From contig JAFZQZ010000008.1 in the NCBI GenBank assembly GCA_017620135.1, positions 1 to 46,269 on the forward strand: 46,269 nt of DNA, given 5' to 3'. The stretch comes from Bacillota bacterium (lineage in GTDB: Bacteria > Bacillota > Clostridia > Lachnospirales > Bianqueaceae). Within the stretch, counting starts at the first letter, position 1. The number at the start of each line of letters is the position of its first letter. Under the pieces are notes generated by a model, which saw only the letters and a program-made list of their open reading frames with translations, did not search any database and was not told the origin of the DNA. The position numbers and the translations under genes were made by a program. Below, piece after piece: positions 17,786-26,541 of this stretch.

Positions 17786-19129
17786 TTAACACTTTTTACG
17801 AAATGCTGCTATGAAGAACCCGTCACATCCGTTTTCTTCCGGCCATATCGTCATATGTTTCACTTCCGGCGTCGTCCATCCGGGAAAGAGGCCGGAAAGA
17901 TCCATCTCCTCAAAAGAAGAATGGCCCATCAGAAACCTGTCGACCTGCCGTTCATTCTCTTCCGCCAGCAGCGTACAGGTACTGTAAACGAGCACGCCGC
18001 CTTTTTTCAGCATTCTGGCGGCTTCCTGAAGCATTTTCTCCTGCAGGCGGGTCAGGTCTTCCAGATCCTCTTCCCGTCTTTGAAGGAGGATATCCGGTTT
18101 ATTCCGGATCGTACCGATCCCGCTGCACGGAGCGTCCAGCAGGATCAGATCAAAGGATTCTCTCTCCTCTTCCCGGATCTGAAGCGCGTCCCTGACTTCC
18201 GGTCTCAGGTTTTCCAGACGCAGTCGCTTTTTGTTTTCCTCGATCAGCCGGACGCGGGCCGGATAAAGATCACGGCTGATGACCGTCGCTTTTGTCCGCC
18301 CGGCGATCATACAGGATTTGCTCCCCGGAGCCGCGCACATATCGAGGATATTCAGTCCTTCACCTGAACCGGGAACAAACGAGAGAACCGCCTGCGACGC
18401 CGCCATACTGCTTTCTCCCTGCACGCTGATCTTCCCGTCCAGAAAGGCCGGCCACTCATAGATCCGGGAAGCGTCCCGCAGATAATAAGCGTCCGAACAA
18501 AGTTTTCCCTGTCGTATCTCAGTCCTGGACGCAAGATCGTCCAGGATCTGTGCTCTTTCGTCTTCTTCCGCGTCCAGACGGATCGAAAGAGGCCTCTCTT
18601 CAGCGAAGATGCGGGAAAGCTTTTCGACCTTCTCCTTTCCGTACTGGGAGCTGAGGCGGGATTCCAGCCAGGCTGGAAACGACACCTTTCTTTCCACGGT
18701 CAACCTGCCGCTCTCCACATCCCGAAGGATAGATCTAAGCACCGCGTTCGCATAACCCGCGAACGCTTTTCCTCTGGTCTTCTTCAAGGCTTCCACCGTT
18801 GACGAAACGGCCGCGTAAGGAGGGATCCCATCCATAAACAGCATCTGACAGATCCCGATCCGAAGCGCCTCCCTGACATCCGCCTGAAGTTTCTTTTGCG
18901 GTGTCCGGGAATAAGCTTGGATCACTGGATCGATCGAAGACAGAAAAGTGATCGTGCGGTAAACGATCTGCGTCAGCAGCTTTCGATCCTGCTCCGAAAG
19001 ATCAGGTGATTCCTTCAGCAGAGATGAAAGCACCAGCTGGGAATAACCATGTTCTTCCGCGATCATATAGACCGCGCGCATGGCAGTTTTTCTTACATCA
19101 GTCACGGCGACGGCCGCCTCCCATGTCAT
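17786..19129 (-). CDS. rsmB: 16S rRNA (cytosine-967-C5)-methyltransferase RsmB
   Basis: RsmB methylates C967 of 16S rRNA. The 447-aa protein has an N-terminal NusB-like RNA-binding helical domain (about 1-150) and a C-terminal SAM domain with DMCAAPGSKS, LDAPCSGIGTIRNKPDI and VYSTCTLLAEENE; the Cys residues of the last two are the catalytic pair. The ATG begins 2 nt before the fmt stop ends and has GGGAG just upstream. A GTG eight codons later with a GGGAGG site is an alternative start. The zinc metallopeptidase gene often found between fmt and rsmB in Lachnospiraceae is not present. Confidence 0.96.
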   Translation of the reverse strand: MTWEAAVAVTDVRKTAMRAVYMIAEEHGYSQLVLSSLLKESPDLSEQDRKLLTQIVYRTITFLSSIDPVIQAYSRTPQKKLQADVREALRIGICQMLFMDGIPPYAAVSSTVEALKKTRGKAFAGYANAVLRSILRDVESGRLTVERKVSFPAWLESRLSSQYGKEKVEKLSRIFAEERPLSIRLDAEEDERAQILDDLASRTEIRQGKLCSDAYYLRDASRIYEWPAFLDGKISVQGESSMAASQAVLSFVPGSGEGLNILDMCAAPGSKSCMIAGRTKATVISRDLYPARVRLIEENKKRLRLENLRPEVRDALQIREEERESFDLILLDAPCSGIGTIRNKPDILLQRREEDLEDLTRLQEKMLQEAARMLKKGGVLVYSTCTLLAEENERQVDRFLMGHSSFEEMDLSGLFPGWTTPEVKHMTIWPEENGCDGFFIAAFRKKC

Positions 19130-19130
19130 T

Positions 19131-20087
19131 TCATTCTCCCAGTTTTTCGGGTATCTGTCTTACGCCCCGAAGAAAATCGGCACTGGCCATCGCTTTCTTG
19201 CCCTGCAGCTGGAGCTTTCTGATCTCCAGGACTCCATCACCGGTCTGTACAAGAAAACGAGGCTTTTTCCCTGCGGCCGCTTTCGGATCGATCGATCCGG
19301 CCTCCGGCGCGGTATCTTTCGTTTCTGCCGATATCCCGGATTCCAGGATCGTCAGCTTCTTTCCTTCAAAGGAGGTATAGGCGCCCGGCCACACATGGAA
19401 TCCCCGGACCATCCGATCGATATCCCCGGCTGATTTTGTCCAGTCGATCAGACCGTCTTCCTTGACGATGATCGGGGCGTAAGTTGCTTTACTTTCTTCC
19501 TGCTTTTCTCTTGGCAGGCTCTGGCCCTCAGCCAGTTTTTCCACTACCTCCCGGATCAGGCCTCTTCCGGCCAGCGACAGTTTCTGAAGAAGTGATTCCT
19601 CGGTTTCATCCGGACAGATCTCGACTTCCTTCTGCAAAAGAATATCGCCGGTATCCATTCCTTTATCCATCTGCATCGCCGTAACACCGGTCATCTTCTC
19701 ACCCCGCACGATCGACCACTGGATCGGAGCCGCGCCGCGGTATTTCGGCAGAAGGGACGCGTGCATGTTGATGCATCCCATCGGCGGAATGTTCAGGATC
19801 TCCTCGGAAAGGATCTGTCCGTAAGCGGTGACGATGATCAGATCCGGATCCAGCGCTTTCAGCTCCGCCACCGGCTTTTCCCTTTTGATCCGCCGGGGCT
19901 GGAAAACAGGGATCCCTTCGCTAAGTGCCAGTTCCTTCACCGGCGACGGCGTCAGGATCTGTTTGCGCCCGACCGGTTTATCCGGCTGCGTGAATACGCC
20001 GACGATCTCAGAGATTTCTTTCATCCCGAGAAGCTCTTTTAAAACGTCCGCCGCGATGTCCGGCGTTCCCATATATACGATTCTCAC
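19131..20087 (-). CDS. fmt: methionyl-tRNA formyltransferase
   Basis: Fmt formylates initiator Met-tRNA using 10-formyl-tetrahydrofolate. The protein shows the family start MRIVYMGTPDIAA, the substrate-binding block HASLLPKYRGAAPIQWS, and the C-terminal tRNA-binding OB domain. I prefer the GTG at 20087, which overlaps the def stop as GTGA and gives the typical MRIVYMGTPD start (318 aa). An ATG at 20102 would add MGKTR and overlap def by 19 nt; neither has a strong ribosome binding site, so coupled translation from def is likely. def-fmt is the near-universal pair. Confidence 0.96.
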   Translation of the reverse strand: MRIVYMGTPDIAADVLKELLGMKEISEIVGVFTQPDKPVGRKQILTPSPVKELALSEGIPVFQPRRIKREKPVAELKALDPDLIIVTAYGQILSEEILNIPPMGCINMHASLLPKYRGAAPIQWSIVRGEKMTGVTAMQMDKGMDTGDILLQKEVEICPDETEESLLQKLSLAGRGLIREVVEKLAEGQSLPREKQEESKATYAPIIVKEDGLIDWTKSAGDIDRMVRGFHVWPGAYTSFEGKKLTILESGISAETKDTAPEAGSIDPKAAAGKKPRFLVQTGDGVLEIRKLQLQGKKAMASADFLRGVRQIPEKLGE

Positions 20088-20545
20088 TCGCGTTTTACCC
20101 ATTCTTCGACTTTATCGATATAGACCTGACCCTTCAGATGATCGATCTCATGACAGAAAGCTCTGGCAAGCAGGCCTTCTCCCGTCTTCTCAAAGACATT
20201 GCCTTCGCGATCCAGCGCACGTACCGTCACGACGTTCGGTCTGGTGACAAAACCGGCTTTCCCGGGGAAACTGAGACAGCCTTCCTGTCCTCTCTGCTCC
20301 CCTTCCTCGCGGATGATCTCCGGGTTGATCAGAACCAGCTTTTCGCCTTCTTCTCCCGTGTCGATCACCACGACCTGCTTGAGCACACCGACCTGCGGCG
20401 CGGCCAGGCCGACACCTTCCGCGTCGTACATTGTATCGAACATATCATCGATCAGAGTCAGTGTCCGCTGATCCAGTTTATCCACCGGTCTGGAAACTTT
20501 TCTCAGTATGGGATCGTCATCGATCCGAATATTGCGAAGTGCCAT
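20084..20545 (-). CDS. def: peptide deformylase
   Basis: Def removes the formyl group from nascent proteins and partners Fmt. The 153-aa protein contains the three family motifs: GVGLAAPQVG (about residues 42-51), EGCLSFPG with the metal-binding Cys, and the metal-binding HEIDH in CHEIDHLKG. It has an AGGAGG ribosome binding site, lies 28 nt after priA and overlaps fmt at the stop. The length is that of the compact class of deformylases. Confidence 0.97.
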   Translation of the reverse strand: MALRNIRIDDDPILRKVSRPVDKLDQRTLTLIDDMFDTMYDAEGVGLAAPQVGVLKQVVVIDTGEEGEKLVLINPEIIREEGEQRGQEGCLSFPGKAGFVTRPNVVTVRALDREGNVFEKTGEGLLARAFCHEIDHLKGQVYIDKVEEWVKRE

Positions 20546-20573
20546 GTTATCCTCCTGGTATATTGGGGAATTG

Positions 20574-22670
20574 TTATAGTATCGTCATCGGATCGATATC
20601 TGCCATGATCACGACAAACCTGGCCAGATCCGAGCGTTCTTTGAATTTATCGACAGTATATCGAACGAAACGGCGAAGCCGTTCTTCTTCGTTGCACTTG
20701 ATCAGAAGCTTCCATCGGAATACATTATTGATCCTAAAAAGCTGCGCAGGAGATGGTCCAAGCACCTCGATGGGTTTATCCTTCGCGTAACTTCTCATCA
20801 GATCCGCCATCTGCCTGGATGCCTGGATCACATTGTCTTCCCGCCTGGACTGGATCACTACCTGACCCAGATGCGTAAAGGGAGGACACTCCATGAGGCG
20901 TCTTGCCGCGATCTCATTGCGGTAAAAACCCGGATAATCCTGTTCTTTCGCCTTGACCAGGCAGTAGTGCTCAGGCGAAAAAGTCTGGATCAGGACTTCT
21001 CCCGGAAGATCGCCTCTTCCGGCACGCCCCGCCACCTGCGTGAGCAACTGAAAAGTTCGTTCGCTGCTGTGAAAATCCGCGTTATACAGTGTCATGTCGG
21101 CGGCCAGCACGCCTACCAGGGTCACTCTCGGGAAATCAAATCCCTTCGCGACCATCTGTGTTCCGATCAGGATATCGCCTTCTCCCTGACGGAAGGTCTG
21201 ATAGACTTTTTCATAGTCTTCCCGTTTTTTCATCGTGCCCATATCCATCCGGGATATCAGCGCGCCGGGAAACAGTTTCCTCGCTTCTTCTTCCACCCGT
21301 TCCGTGCCGATCCCGAAGCTGCGGATATGGACGGAACCGCAGGAAGGACAGATCTGTGGAAGCTTTACTTCTTTGCCGCAGTGATGACAGATCAGGCGGT
21401 CCGATTCCTTATGGTAAGTATAGGGCATATAGCACCGCGGACATTTCAGAACGAACCCACAGCTGCGGCAGTTGACGAAAGTCGCGTATCCCTTCCGGTT
21501 GAGAAAAAGGATCGTCTGTTCCTTCCTTTCCAGCCGCTGTCTGATCTTTTCTGTCAGTTCACCGCAGAATATACCCATGTTCCCCGCCTGCATCTCCGTG
21601 CGCATATCGACAAGCCTGGAGACCGGAAGGCGGGACGAAGAAACAGCTCTTTTCGGCAGAGAAAGCAAGGTGATCTCTCCCTGCTCTGCCCGGTAATAGG
21701 TCGAAAGATCCGGCGTCGCGGAGCCAAGGACCAGCGGGCAGGACGTGGCGCGGCAAAGCATCTCGGCCACTTCTCTGGCGTGATAGTGAGGCGCCAGCTG
21801 ATCGGAACGATAACTCGATTCGTGCTCTTCATCCAGGATCACGAGTCCCAGATTTTTCATGGGCATAAACAACGCGGATCTCGGGCCTATCATCACCTGA
21901 TATTTCCCTTCGGCGGCCTCATGCCAGCAGATCGTTCTTTCCTTGTCCGTCATCCGGCTGTGGGTAAATCCCACCGCTTCGTGAAACCGCTCACGGAACA
22001 CAGCGATCAGCTGCGGTGTCAGACTGATCTCGGGAACCAGCAGGATCGTACGATATCCCCGCCGGATAGCTTCCCCGATCGCGCGCATATATACTTCCGT
22101 CTTACCGCTTCCGGTGATCCCAAACAGCAGATATTCCCGGAATTCTTTTTTCTCCAGACTTTCCGTTATTTTTTCCAGCGCTGAAAGCTGTTCGGCATTG
22201 AGCGACGGCCAGTTTCCTTTTTCCTCACATTCAAAAGAAGCCGGCGTCTTAGCTTCCGACTTGGTCTGGTTGTTTTCCTTCGTCCCTTTAGCGGAGGATC
22301 TCGTCCGCAAAGGCTGTTTAGGCAAAAATAAGGCAAGAGAAGCGGAAAGCGGAGACATATATCGCTCCGCTATCGATTTTGCCAATTCGATCTCTCTCTC
22401 CCGAAGAAGCGGCTCTTCCTGCAGAATCGTATCAATGAGCTTGAGTTTGTCCGGCTTCCCGCCGATCATTTTTTCCTCTTCCGGCGAAAGTGTCTCACTC
22501 AGTTCCAGCACGTATCCGCGCTTCAGCTGATTATGTGTTCCGAAGGGGACCCTGACCAGCTGTCCGACTTTCAGTTTCTCTTCGAGAGATTCCGGTACCA
22601 GATATGTAAAGATCCGATCCACCTTCTGATGGTGGACGTCGATCACAATACTGGCGAAACGAGGCTTCAT
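20574..22670 (-). CDS. priA: primosomal protein N' (replication restart helicase PriA)
   Basis: PriA rebuilds the replisome at collapsed forks. The 698-aa protein has the N-terminal 3'-DNA-binding domain (about 1-105), Walker A GITGSGKT at about 184-191, DEEH at about 280-283, and eight cysteines in the zinc-binding insertion (CRSCGFVLKCPRC, then CHHCGKEVKLPQICPSC). A Lys/Thr/Ser/Glu-rich linker (about 120-150) separates the N-domain from the helicase. It starts directly after the rpoZ stop with no spacer. In many Firmicutes coaBC lies between these two genes; here there is no room for it. Confidence 0.97.
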   Translation of the reverse strand: MKPRFASIVIDVHHQKVDRIFTYLVPESLEEKLKVGQLVRVPFGTHNQLKRGYVLELSETLSPEEEKMIGGKPDKLKLIDTILQEEPLLREREIELAKSIAERYMSPLSASLALFLPKQPLRTRSSAKGTKENNQTKSEAKTPASFECEEKGNWPSLNAEQLSALEKITESLEKKEFREYLLFGITGSGKTEVYMRAIGEAIRRGYRTILLVPEISLTPQLIAVFRERFHEAVGFTHSRMTDKERTICWHEAAEGKYQVMIGPRSALFMPMKNLGLVILDEEHESSYRSDQLAPHYHAREVAEMLCRATSCPLVLGSATPDLSTYYRAEQGEITLLSLPKRAVSSSRLPVSRLVDMRTEMQAGNMGIFCGELTEKIRQRLERKEQTILFLNRKGYATFVNCRSCGFVLKCPRCYMPYTYHKESDRLICHHCGKEVKLPQICPSCGSVHIRSFGIGTERVEEEARKLFPGALISRMDMGTMKKREDYEKVYQTFRQGEGDILIGTQMVAKGFDFPRVTLVGVLAADMTLYNADFHSSERTFQLLTQVAGRAGRGDLPGEVLIQTFSPEHYCLVKAKEQDYPGFYRNEIAARRLMECPPFTHLGQVVIQSRREDNVIQASRQMADLMRSYAKDKPIEVLGPSPAQLFRINNVFRWKLLIKCNEEERLRRFVRYTVDKFKERSDLARFVVIMADIDPMTIL

Positions 22671-22976
22671 TTATTCTTCTTCGGTAGAAATGGAAAGATC
22701 CACTTCATCCAGCGGTTTTGTCTCCTCTTCGGTCTCATAATCAGGCAGGGCTGTCACGATCCCGAGTTTTTCTTTATCCATCTCTTTTACAGCCAGAGAC
22801 AAAGTCCGTCCGCCTACATCATCCGCGACCATGGCAGGATCTCCATCCACAAGATCCCTCGCTCTTTTCGCGATGGCCATGACCAGGGTATAGCGGCTGC
22901 CGATTTTCGGCTCGCCCATCGATTCGTTGACGTTATTGACCCGATCGATCAGTTCCATATAAGAAGGATGCAGCAT
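22671..22976 (-). CDS. rpoZ: DNA-directed RNA polymerase subunit omega
   Basis: Omega helps assemble RNA polymerase around the beta' subunit. The 101-aa protein shows MLHPSYMELIDRV, GSRYTLVMAIAKRARDLVDGD (the conserved core) and an acidic C-terminal tail. It lies 46 nt after gmk, as in most Firmicutes, with an AAAGGAG ribosome binding site. A strong promoter overlapping the gmk 3' end supplies rpoZ and the genes downstream. Its stop codon abuts the priA start. Confidence 0.95.
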   Translation of the reverse strand: MLHPSYMELIDRVNNVNESMGEPKIGSRYTLVMAIAKRARDLVDGDPAMVADDVGGRTLSLAVKEMDKEKLGIVTALPDYETEEETKPLDEVDLSISTEEE

Positions 22977-23010
22977 GTAAGACTCCTTTAAATATTGATA
23001 TCAGTCCTTA

Positions 23011-23039
23011 ATTATACCAGAATCAGACTCCGTTTTCAA
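23011..23039 (-). promoter_or_regulatory. internal sigma-A promoter before rpoZ
   Basis: On the minus strand TTGAAA (23034-23039, inside the last codons of gmk), a 17-nt spacer and a perfect TATAAT (23011-23016) with an extended -10 TGG. It would let rpoZ and the genes downstream be transcribed independently of yicC-remA-gmk. Confidence 0.75.
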
Positions 23040-23646
23040 GCACTTCCGCTTCCAGTCTCGCTAAAAGATCGCTATGACCCGGGCAGACGCCGGTTCTTGT
23101 CTGGATGATCCGGTGAAGTTCGGAAATACAGGTTTCCAGATCATTGTTCACGATCAGAAAATCATACTCTCTCGCGATCTCCAGTTCCTCTTCCTTTGCC
23201 TTCTTCAGTCTTTTTTCGATCTTCTCCTCCGTCTCCGTTCCTCTGCCAACCAACCTGCGTTTCAGTTCCCGCATACTCGGCGGCAGCATATAGATAAGAA
23301 GCGCTTCGGGAAGCTGCGCTTTTACCTTCATCGCGCCGGCCGCTTCGATCTCCAGGATCACATCATGACCCTTTTCAAGCTCTTCCAGCACAAAGGATTT
23401 CGGTGTACCATAGTACTGATCCACATAGGAAGCCCATTCAAAGAAATCCCCTTCCCGGATCCTTTCCTCAAAGGCTTCTTTGGTAATAAAATGATACGAG
23501 ATCCCGTCCGCTTCTCCCGGACGAGGGTCTCTGGTAGTCGCGGAAACAGAGAGCGCGTACGGATAACGTTTGACTAGTTCTTTGACGACAGTACCCTTTC
23601 CTACCCCGGAAAAACCGGAGATCACCGCTAAAGTCCCTTTTCTCAT
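23023..23646 (-). CDS. gmk: guanylate kinase
   Basis: Gmk phosphorylates GMP to GDP and is essential for GTP and alarmone supply. The 207-aa protein has the P-loop SGFSGVGKGT (about 9-18), the GMP-binding segment SVSATTRDPRPGEADGISYHF, and FFEWASYVDQYYGTPK. It overlaps the remA stop by 4 nt. The -35 box of the rpoZ promoter sits in its last codons. Order yicC-remA-gmk-rpoZ is standard in Firmicutes. Confidence 0.97.
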   Translation of the reverse strand: MRKGTLAVISGFSGVGKGTVVKELVKRYPYALSVSATTRDPRPGEADGISYHFITKEAFEERIREGDFFEWASYVDQYYGTPKSFVLEELEKGHDVILEIEAAGAMKVKAQLPEALLIYMLPPSMRELKRRLVGRGTETEEKIEKRLKKAKEEELEIAREYDFLIVNNDLETCISELHRIIQTRTGVCPGHSDLLARLEAEVLENGV

Positions 23647-23894
23647 ACGTTTCCTCCTGCCGCGTTGAGACGCTCCGCCATTGTTTCTGTTGCGATCGCG
23701 CAGACCATGACCGAACCCTGGACCAGATAAAGGACCGTACGGATCTTCCGGCCGAAGGTCGCGTCGATCAGCATGCCAGATTCCTTCGCTTCCTGGATCC
23801 TGCGCCTGATCGGCGCGGAATCAGGCGGAAGGATCGCCGTCACTTTATCCGCGTCGACAAAACTGCCAAAACCGGCACTGACGAATCTACTCAA
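23643..23894 (-). CDS. remA: extracellular matrix regulatory protein RemA (DUF370)
   Basis: RemA is a small DNA-binding protein that activates biofilm matrix genes in B. subtilis and assembles into rings. This 83-aa protein matches the DUF370 layout: SAGFGSFVDADKVTAILPP, then SAPIRRRIQEAKESGMLIDATFGRKIRTV, with basic Arg residues for DNA contact, then LYLVQGSVMVCAIATETMAERL. It overlaps yicC by 8 nt and gmk by 4 nt. The cellular role in a clostridium is inferred from Bacillus and not shown here. Confidence 0.93.
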   Translation of the reverse strand: MSRFVSAGFGSFVDADKVTAILPPDSAPIRRRIQEAKESGMLIDATFGRKIRTVLYLVQGSVMVCAIATETMAERLNAAGGNV

Positions 23895-24771
23895 TATTCT
23901 GTACCTGCTCTCTTATTTTTTCGATCAGATTCTTCATCTGAAGCGCTGTCTGCGTCACGGCGAGATCATTCGATTTTGAAGCGATCGTATTGGCCTCGCG
24001 GTTCAGTTCCTGTGTAAGGAAATCCAGTTTGCGTCCGACGGCTTCTTTTGACGCGATGATCTTCCTGTACTGGGAGATATGGCTTCTCAGCCGGGTGATC
24101 TCCTCATCGATGCAGCAGCGATCGGCGAAGATCGTGATCTCGGTCTCCAGTCTGCCCTCATCCAGTTTGGGGACCTTGGTCTCATCCACATATTCCTGCA
24201 TCCGCTGATAGAGTTTTTCCTGATAACTTCTGACCACTTCCGGTGCTCTTTCTGCGACCTGTTCGACACATCCGGCAAGTTCGTCCAGTTTTTCTTCGAA
24301 ATCCCGGCGGATATTCAGTCCTTCCTCTTCCCGCATCCGGATCAGTCCGACGAGCGCCTGGTCCAGAGCATCCATCAGGATGGGTCTCAGCTCTTCCGGA
24401 TCCCACGAGGCTTTATCCACTTCCAGAACGTCCGGCAGAGAAAGCACGGAGGAAAGCTTCAGGTCATTCTCGAGCTGATACTGTTCCGACGCCTCGGAAA
24501 GTGCCTTCAGATAACCTTCCAGATTGGCCCGGTTCAGCCAGATCTGTCCCTGCGCGTCACTGTGATTCTGATAGGAAACGAAAACATCGACTTTTCCGCG
24601 CGATAACCTGTCCTTCAGGACGCGGCGAATATCCGCTTCCAGTACAGAAAGCGAATGATGGATCCGTATACTGCTTTCCAGATAGCGATGGTTAACGGAC
24701 TTTAGTTCCACTATAAAGCTGAATCCGTCTTTCTCCGCTTCTCCGCGGCCGAAACCTGTCATACTGTTCAT
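23887..24771 (-). CDS. yicC: YicC family protein (YloC), stress-linked endoribonuclease family
   Basis: YicC/YloC proteins are conserved hexameric RNA-cleaving or RNA-binding proteins; E. coli YicC and B. subtilis YloC are reported endoribonucleases. The product (294 aa from the chosen ATG at 24771) begins MNSMTGFGRGEA and has the C-terminal motif DRCCIDEEITRLRSHISQY and LDFLTQELNREANTIASKS. I chose that ATG because GGAAGG lies 8 nt before it; an open frame extends 8 codons upstream. It heads the 13-gene train and has its own promoter in the 116-nt divergent gap. Confidence 0.95.
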   Translation of the reverse strand: MNSMTGFGRGEAEKDGFSFIVELKSVNHRYLESSIRIHHSLSVLEADIRRVLKDRLSRGKVDVFVSYQNHSDAQGQIWLNRANLEGYLKALSEASEQYQLENDLKLSSVLSLPDVLEVDKASWDPEELRPILMDALDQALVGLIRMREEEGLNIRRDFEEKLDELAGCVEQVAERAPEVVRSYQEKLYQRMQEYVDETKVPKLDEGRLETEITIFADRCCIDEEITRLRSHISQYRKIIASKEAVGRKLDFLTQELNREANTIASKSNDLAVTQTALQMKNLIEKIREQVQNIE

Positions 24772-24808
24772 ATTCATTTCCTTCCGATCAGGCAAAATTT
24801 GCGGTTAT

Positions 24809-24838
24809 ATTTTAGCATATTTCCTCTTTAAATGTAAA
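24809..24838 (-). promoter_or_regulatory. sigma-A promoter of the yicC operon
   Basis: On the minus strand TTTACA (24833-24838), an 18-nt spacer and TAAAAT (24809-24814) with an extended -10 TGC. It lies 38 nt before the yicC ATG and overlaps the likely plus-strand promoter of the divergent oxidoreductase gene. Confidence 0.7.
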
Positions 24839-24855
24839 GCCGGACGCGCTATACT
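24827..24855 (+). promoter_or_regulatory. candidate promoter for the oxidoreductase gene
   Basis: TTTAAA (24827-24832), a 17-nt spacer and TATACT (24850-24855). The -10 is good and the -35 weak. It overlaps the divergent yicC promoter, so the two may compete for polymerase. Confidence 0.4.
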
Positions 24856-24887
24856 ATATGAGTTATTATTGAATGAATGGAGTTCAA

Positions 24888-26519
24888 ATGATACGTATAT
24901 CCGACTTGCGGCTTCCCGTCGGAGAAGACGAGGAAGGCCTGAAACAAGCCATTCGAAGGGAGCTGTCCATCAGTGATCAGCACCCTTTCAGTTTCGTCAT
25001 CCGTCATCGAAGCCTTGATGCCAGACGTTCTCACGCGTTTACATTTCTTTACACTGTCGATGTGACGGTTGCGAAGGAAGAAAAGGTATTCGCGCGTGGT
25101 ATGCAGCGCCACAAAAAATGGCAGCGCCTTGAGAATGTCCCTTCCTATCGTCCGCCAGCTCCATCGCGTGCTCCTTCTCTTCGTCCTGTCGTGGTGGGTC
25201 TCGGCCCCGCCGGTATTTTCGCCGGGCTTTTGCTTAGCAGGGCCGGACTTTGTCCTGTGCTGATCGAGCGCGGAAGACGGGTGGAGGAAAGAAAGGAAGA
25301 CACATTGCGCTTCTTCAAAGACCGTATTCTGGATCCCGAATCCAACGTACAGTTTGGCGAAGGCGGAGCAGGAACTTTCTCGGACGGAAAAGTCAACACC
25401 CTCGTCAAGGATACTTCCCACCGGGGAAGGTTCGTTCTGGAGGAAATGGTACAGGCCGGCGCGCCGGAGACCATTCTTTACGATGCTAAGCCTCATATCG
25501 GGACAGACCGCCTGCAGCAGGTCGTCCGCGTTCTTCGTGAGGAAATGATTCGAAACGGCGCGGAAGTTCTGTTTGAGACCCGGATGACAGATCTGGTCCT
25601 GTCTGAGGATCAGACAAGACTGACCGGGATCATCGTGGAAGACCGCAACGGCAAACGACTGATCGAGACGGATACCGTTTTTCTCGGGATCGGACACAGT
25701 GCCCGCGATACTTTCCGGATGCTGCTCGCACACCGCATCCCCCTGGAAGCCAAGCCTTTTGCTGTCGGTCTTCGGATCGAACATCCGAGACAGATGATCG
25801 ATCGATCCCAGTATCGGGAATACGCCGAACATCCATCTCTTGGGGCTGCCAGCTATAAACTGACCCATCATTCCTCTTCCGGACGAGGTGTCTATACCTT
25901 CTGTATGTGTCCGGGCGGATTCGTCGTCGCGGCTGCCTCAGAAAAAGAAACGATCGTTACTAACGGAATGAGCAACTATGCCCGTGATGAGGAAAACAGC
26001 AACTGCGCGCTTCTGGTGACGGTCACGCCGGACGATTACCGTCCGTTTGAACAGTCAGACGAGCCGCAGCTTGCCGGGATCCGGTTCCAGCAGCACCTGG
26101 AAAAGACCGCGTACCGCCTTGGTGGAAATGACTACTCTGCCCCTATCCAGCGTGTGGACGATTTTCTCTCTCACAAAGATCATATCTCTCCATTGGGGGA
26201 TGTTCATCCTTCTTACACCGGTCCGGTCCGGCAGAGCGATCTGCATGAACTTCTGCCCGGGTATCTGACCGGCCCGTTGGAAGAAGGGATCAAAGCTTTC
26301 GGAGAAAAGCTCTCCGGATTCGACCGGCCGGACGCGATCCTTACCGGCGTGGAGTCCCGCAGTTCCTCCCCTGTACGGATCCTCCGCGGGGAGAACTATC
26401 AAAGCGCTCTCGTCAGAGGTCTTTATCCGATCGGCGAAGGTGCCGGTTATGCCGGCGGCATCATGTCCGCCGCCATGGACGGAATGAAAGCCTGTGAGGC
26501 TTATCTTTCCGGCCTGTAA
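24888..26519 (+). CDS. NAD(P)/FAD-dependent oxidoreductase, substrate unknown
   Basis: The protein has an N-terminal alpha/beta region (1-90, MIRISDLRLPVGEDEEGL) followed by a Rossmann FAD fold with GLGPAGIFAGLLLSRAG and the acidic end of beta-2 in LIERGRRVEERK. VQFGEGGAGTFSDGKVN is the hallmark of the YtfP-like/FAD-dependent dehydrogenase family. The C-terminus has the FAD-contacting glycine-rich GEGAGYAGGIMSAAMDG. At 543 aa from the ATG at 24888 it is of normal length. I chose 24888 because a GGAG lies 5 nt upstream; an ATG at 24873 is also in frame. The physiological substrate of this family is not known to me. It is followed after 22 nt by a DUF5721-like gene. Confidence 0.88.
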   Translation: MIRISDLRLPVGEDEEGLKQAIRRELSISDQHPFSFVIRHRSLDARRSHAFTFLYTVDVTVAKEEKVFARGMQRHKKWQRLENVPSYRPPAPSRAPSLRPVVVGLGPAGIFAGLLLSRAGLCPVLIERGRRVEERKEDTLRFFKDRILDPESNVQFGEGGAGTFSDGKVNTLVKDTSHRGRFVLEEMVQAGAPETILYDAKPHIGTDRLQQVVRVLREEMIRNGAEVLFETRMTDLVLSEDQTRLTGIIVEDRNGKRLIETDTVFLGIGHSARDTFRMLLAHRIPLEAKPFAVGLRIEHPRQMIDRSQYREYAEHPSLGAASYKLTHHSSSGRGVYTFCMCPGGFVVAAASEKETIVTNGMSNYARDEENSNCALLVTVTPDDYRPFEQSDEPQLAGIRFQQHLEKTAYRLGGNDYSAPIQRVDDFLSHKDHISPLGDVHPSYTGPVRQSDLHELLPGYLTGPLEEGIKAFGEKLSGFDRPDAILTGVESRSSSPVRILRGENYQSALVRGLYPIGEGAGYAGGIMSAAMDGMKACEAYLSGL

Positions 26520-26541
26520 AGATACATTCCAGGAGTTGTTT

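Noticed and set aside
24849-25871. 340-aa minus-strand ORF opposite the FAD oxidoreductase gene
   Set aside because: It covers a gene with clear FAD motifs on the other strand, has no ribosome binding site, and gives no recognisable protein.
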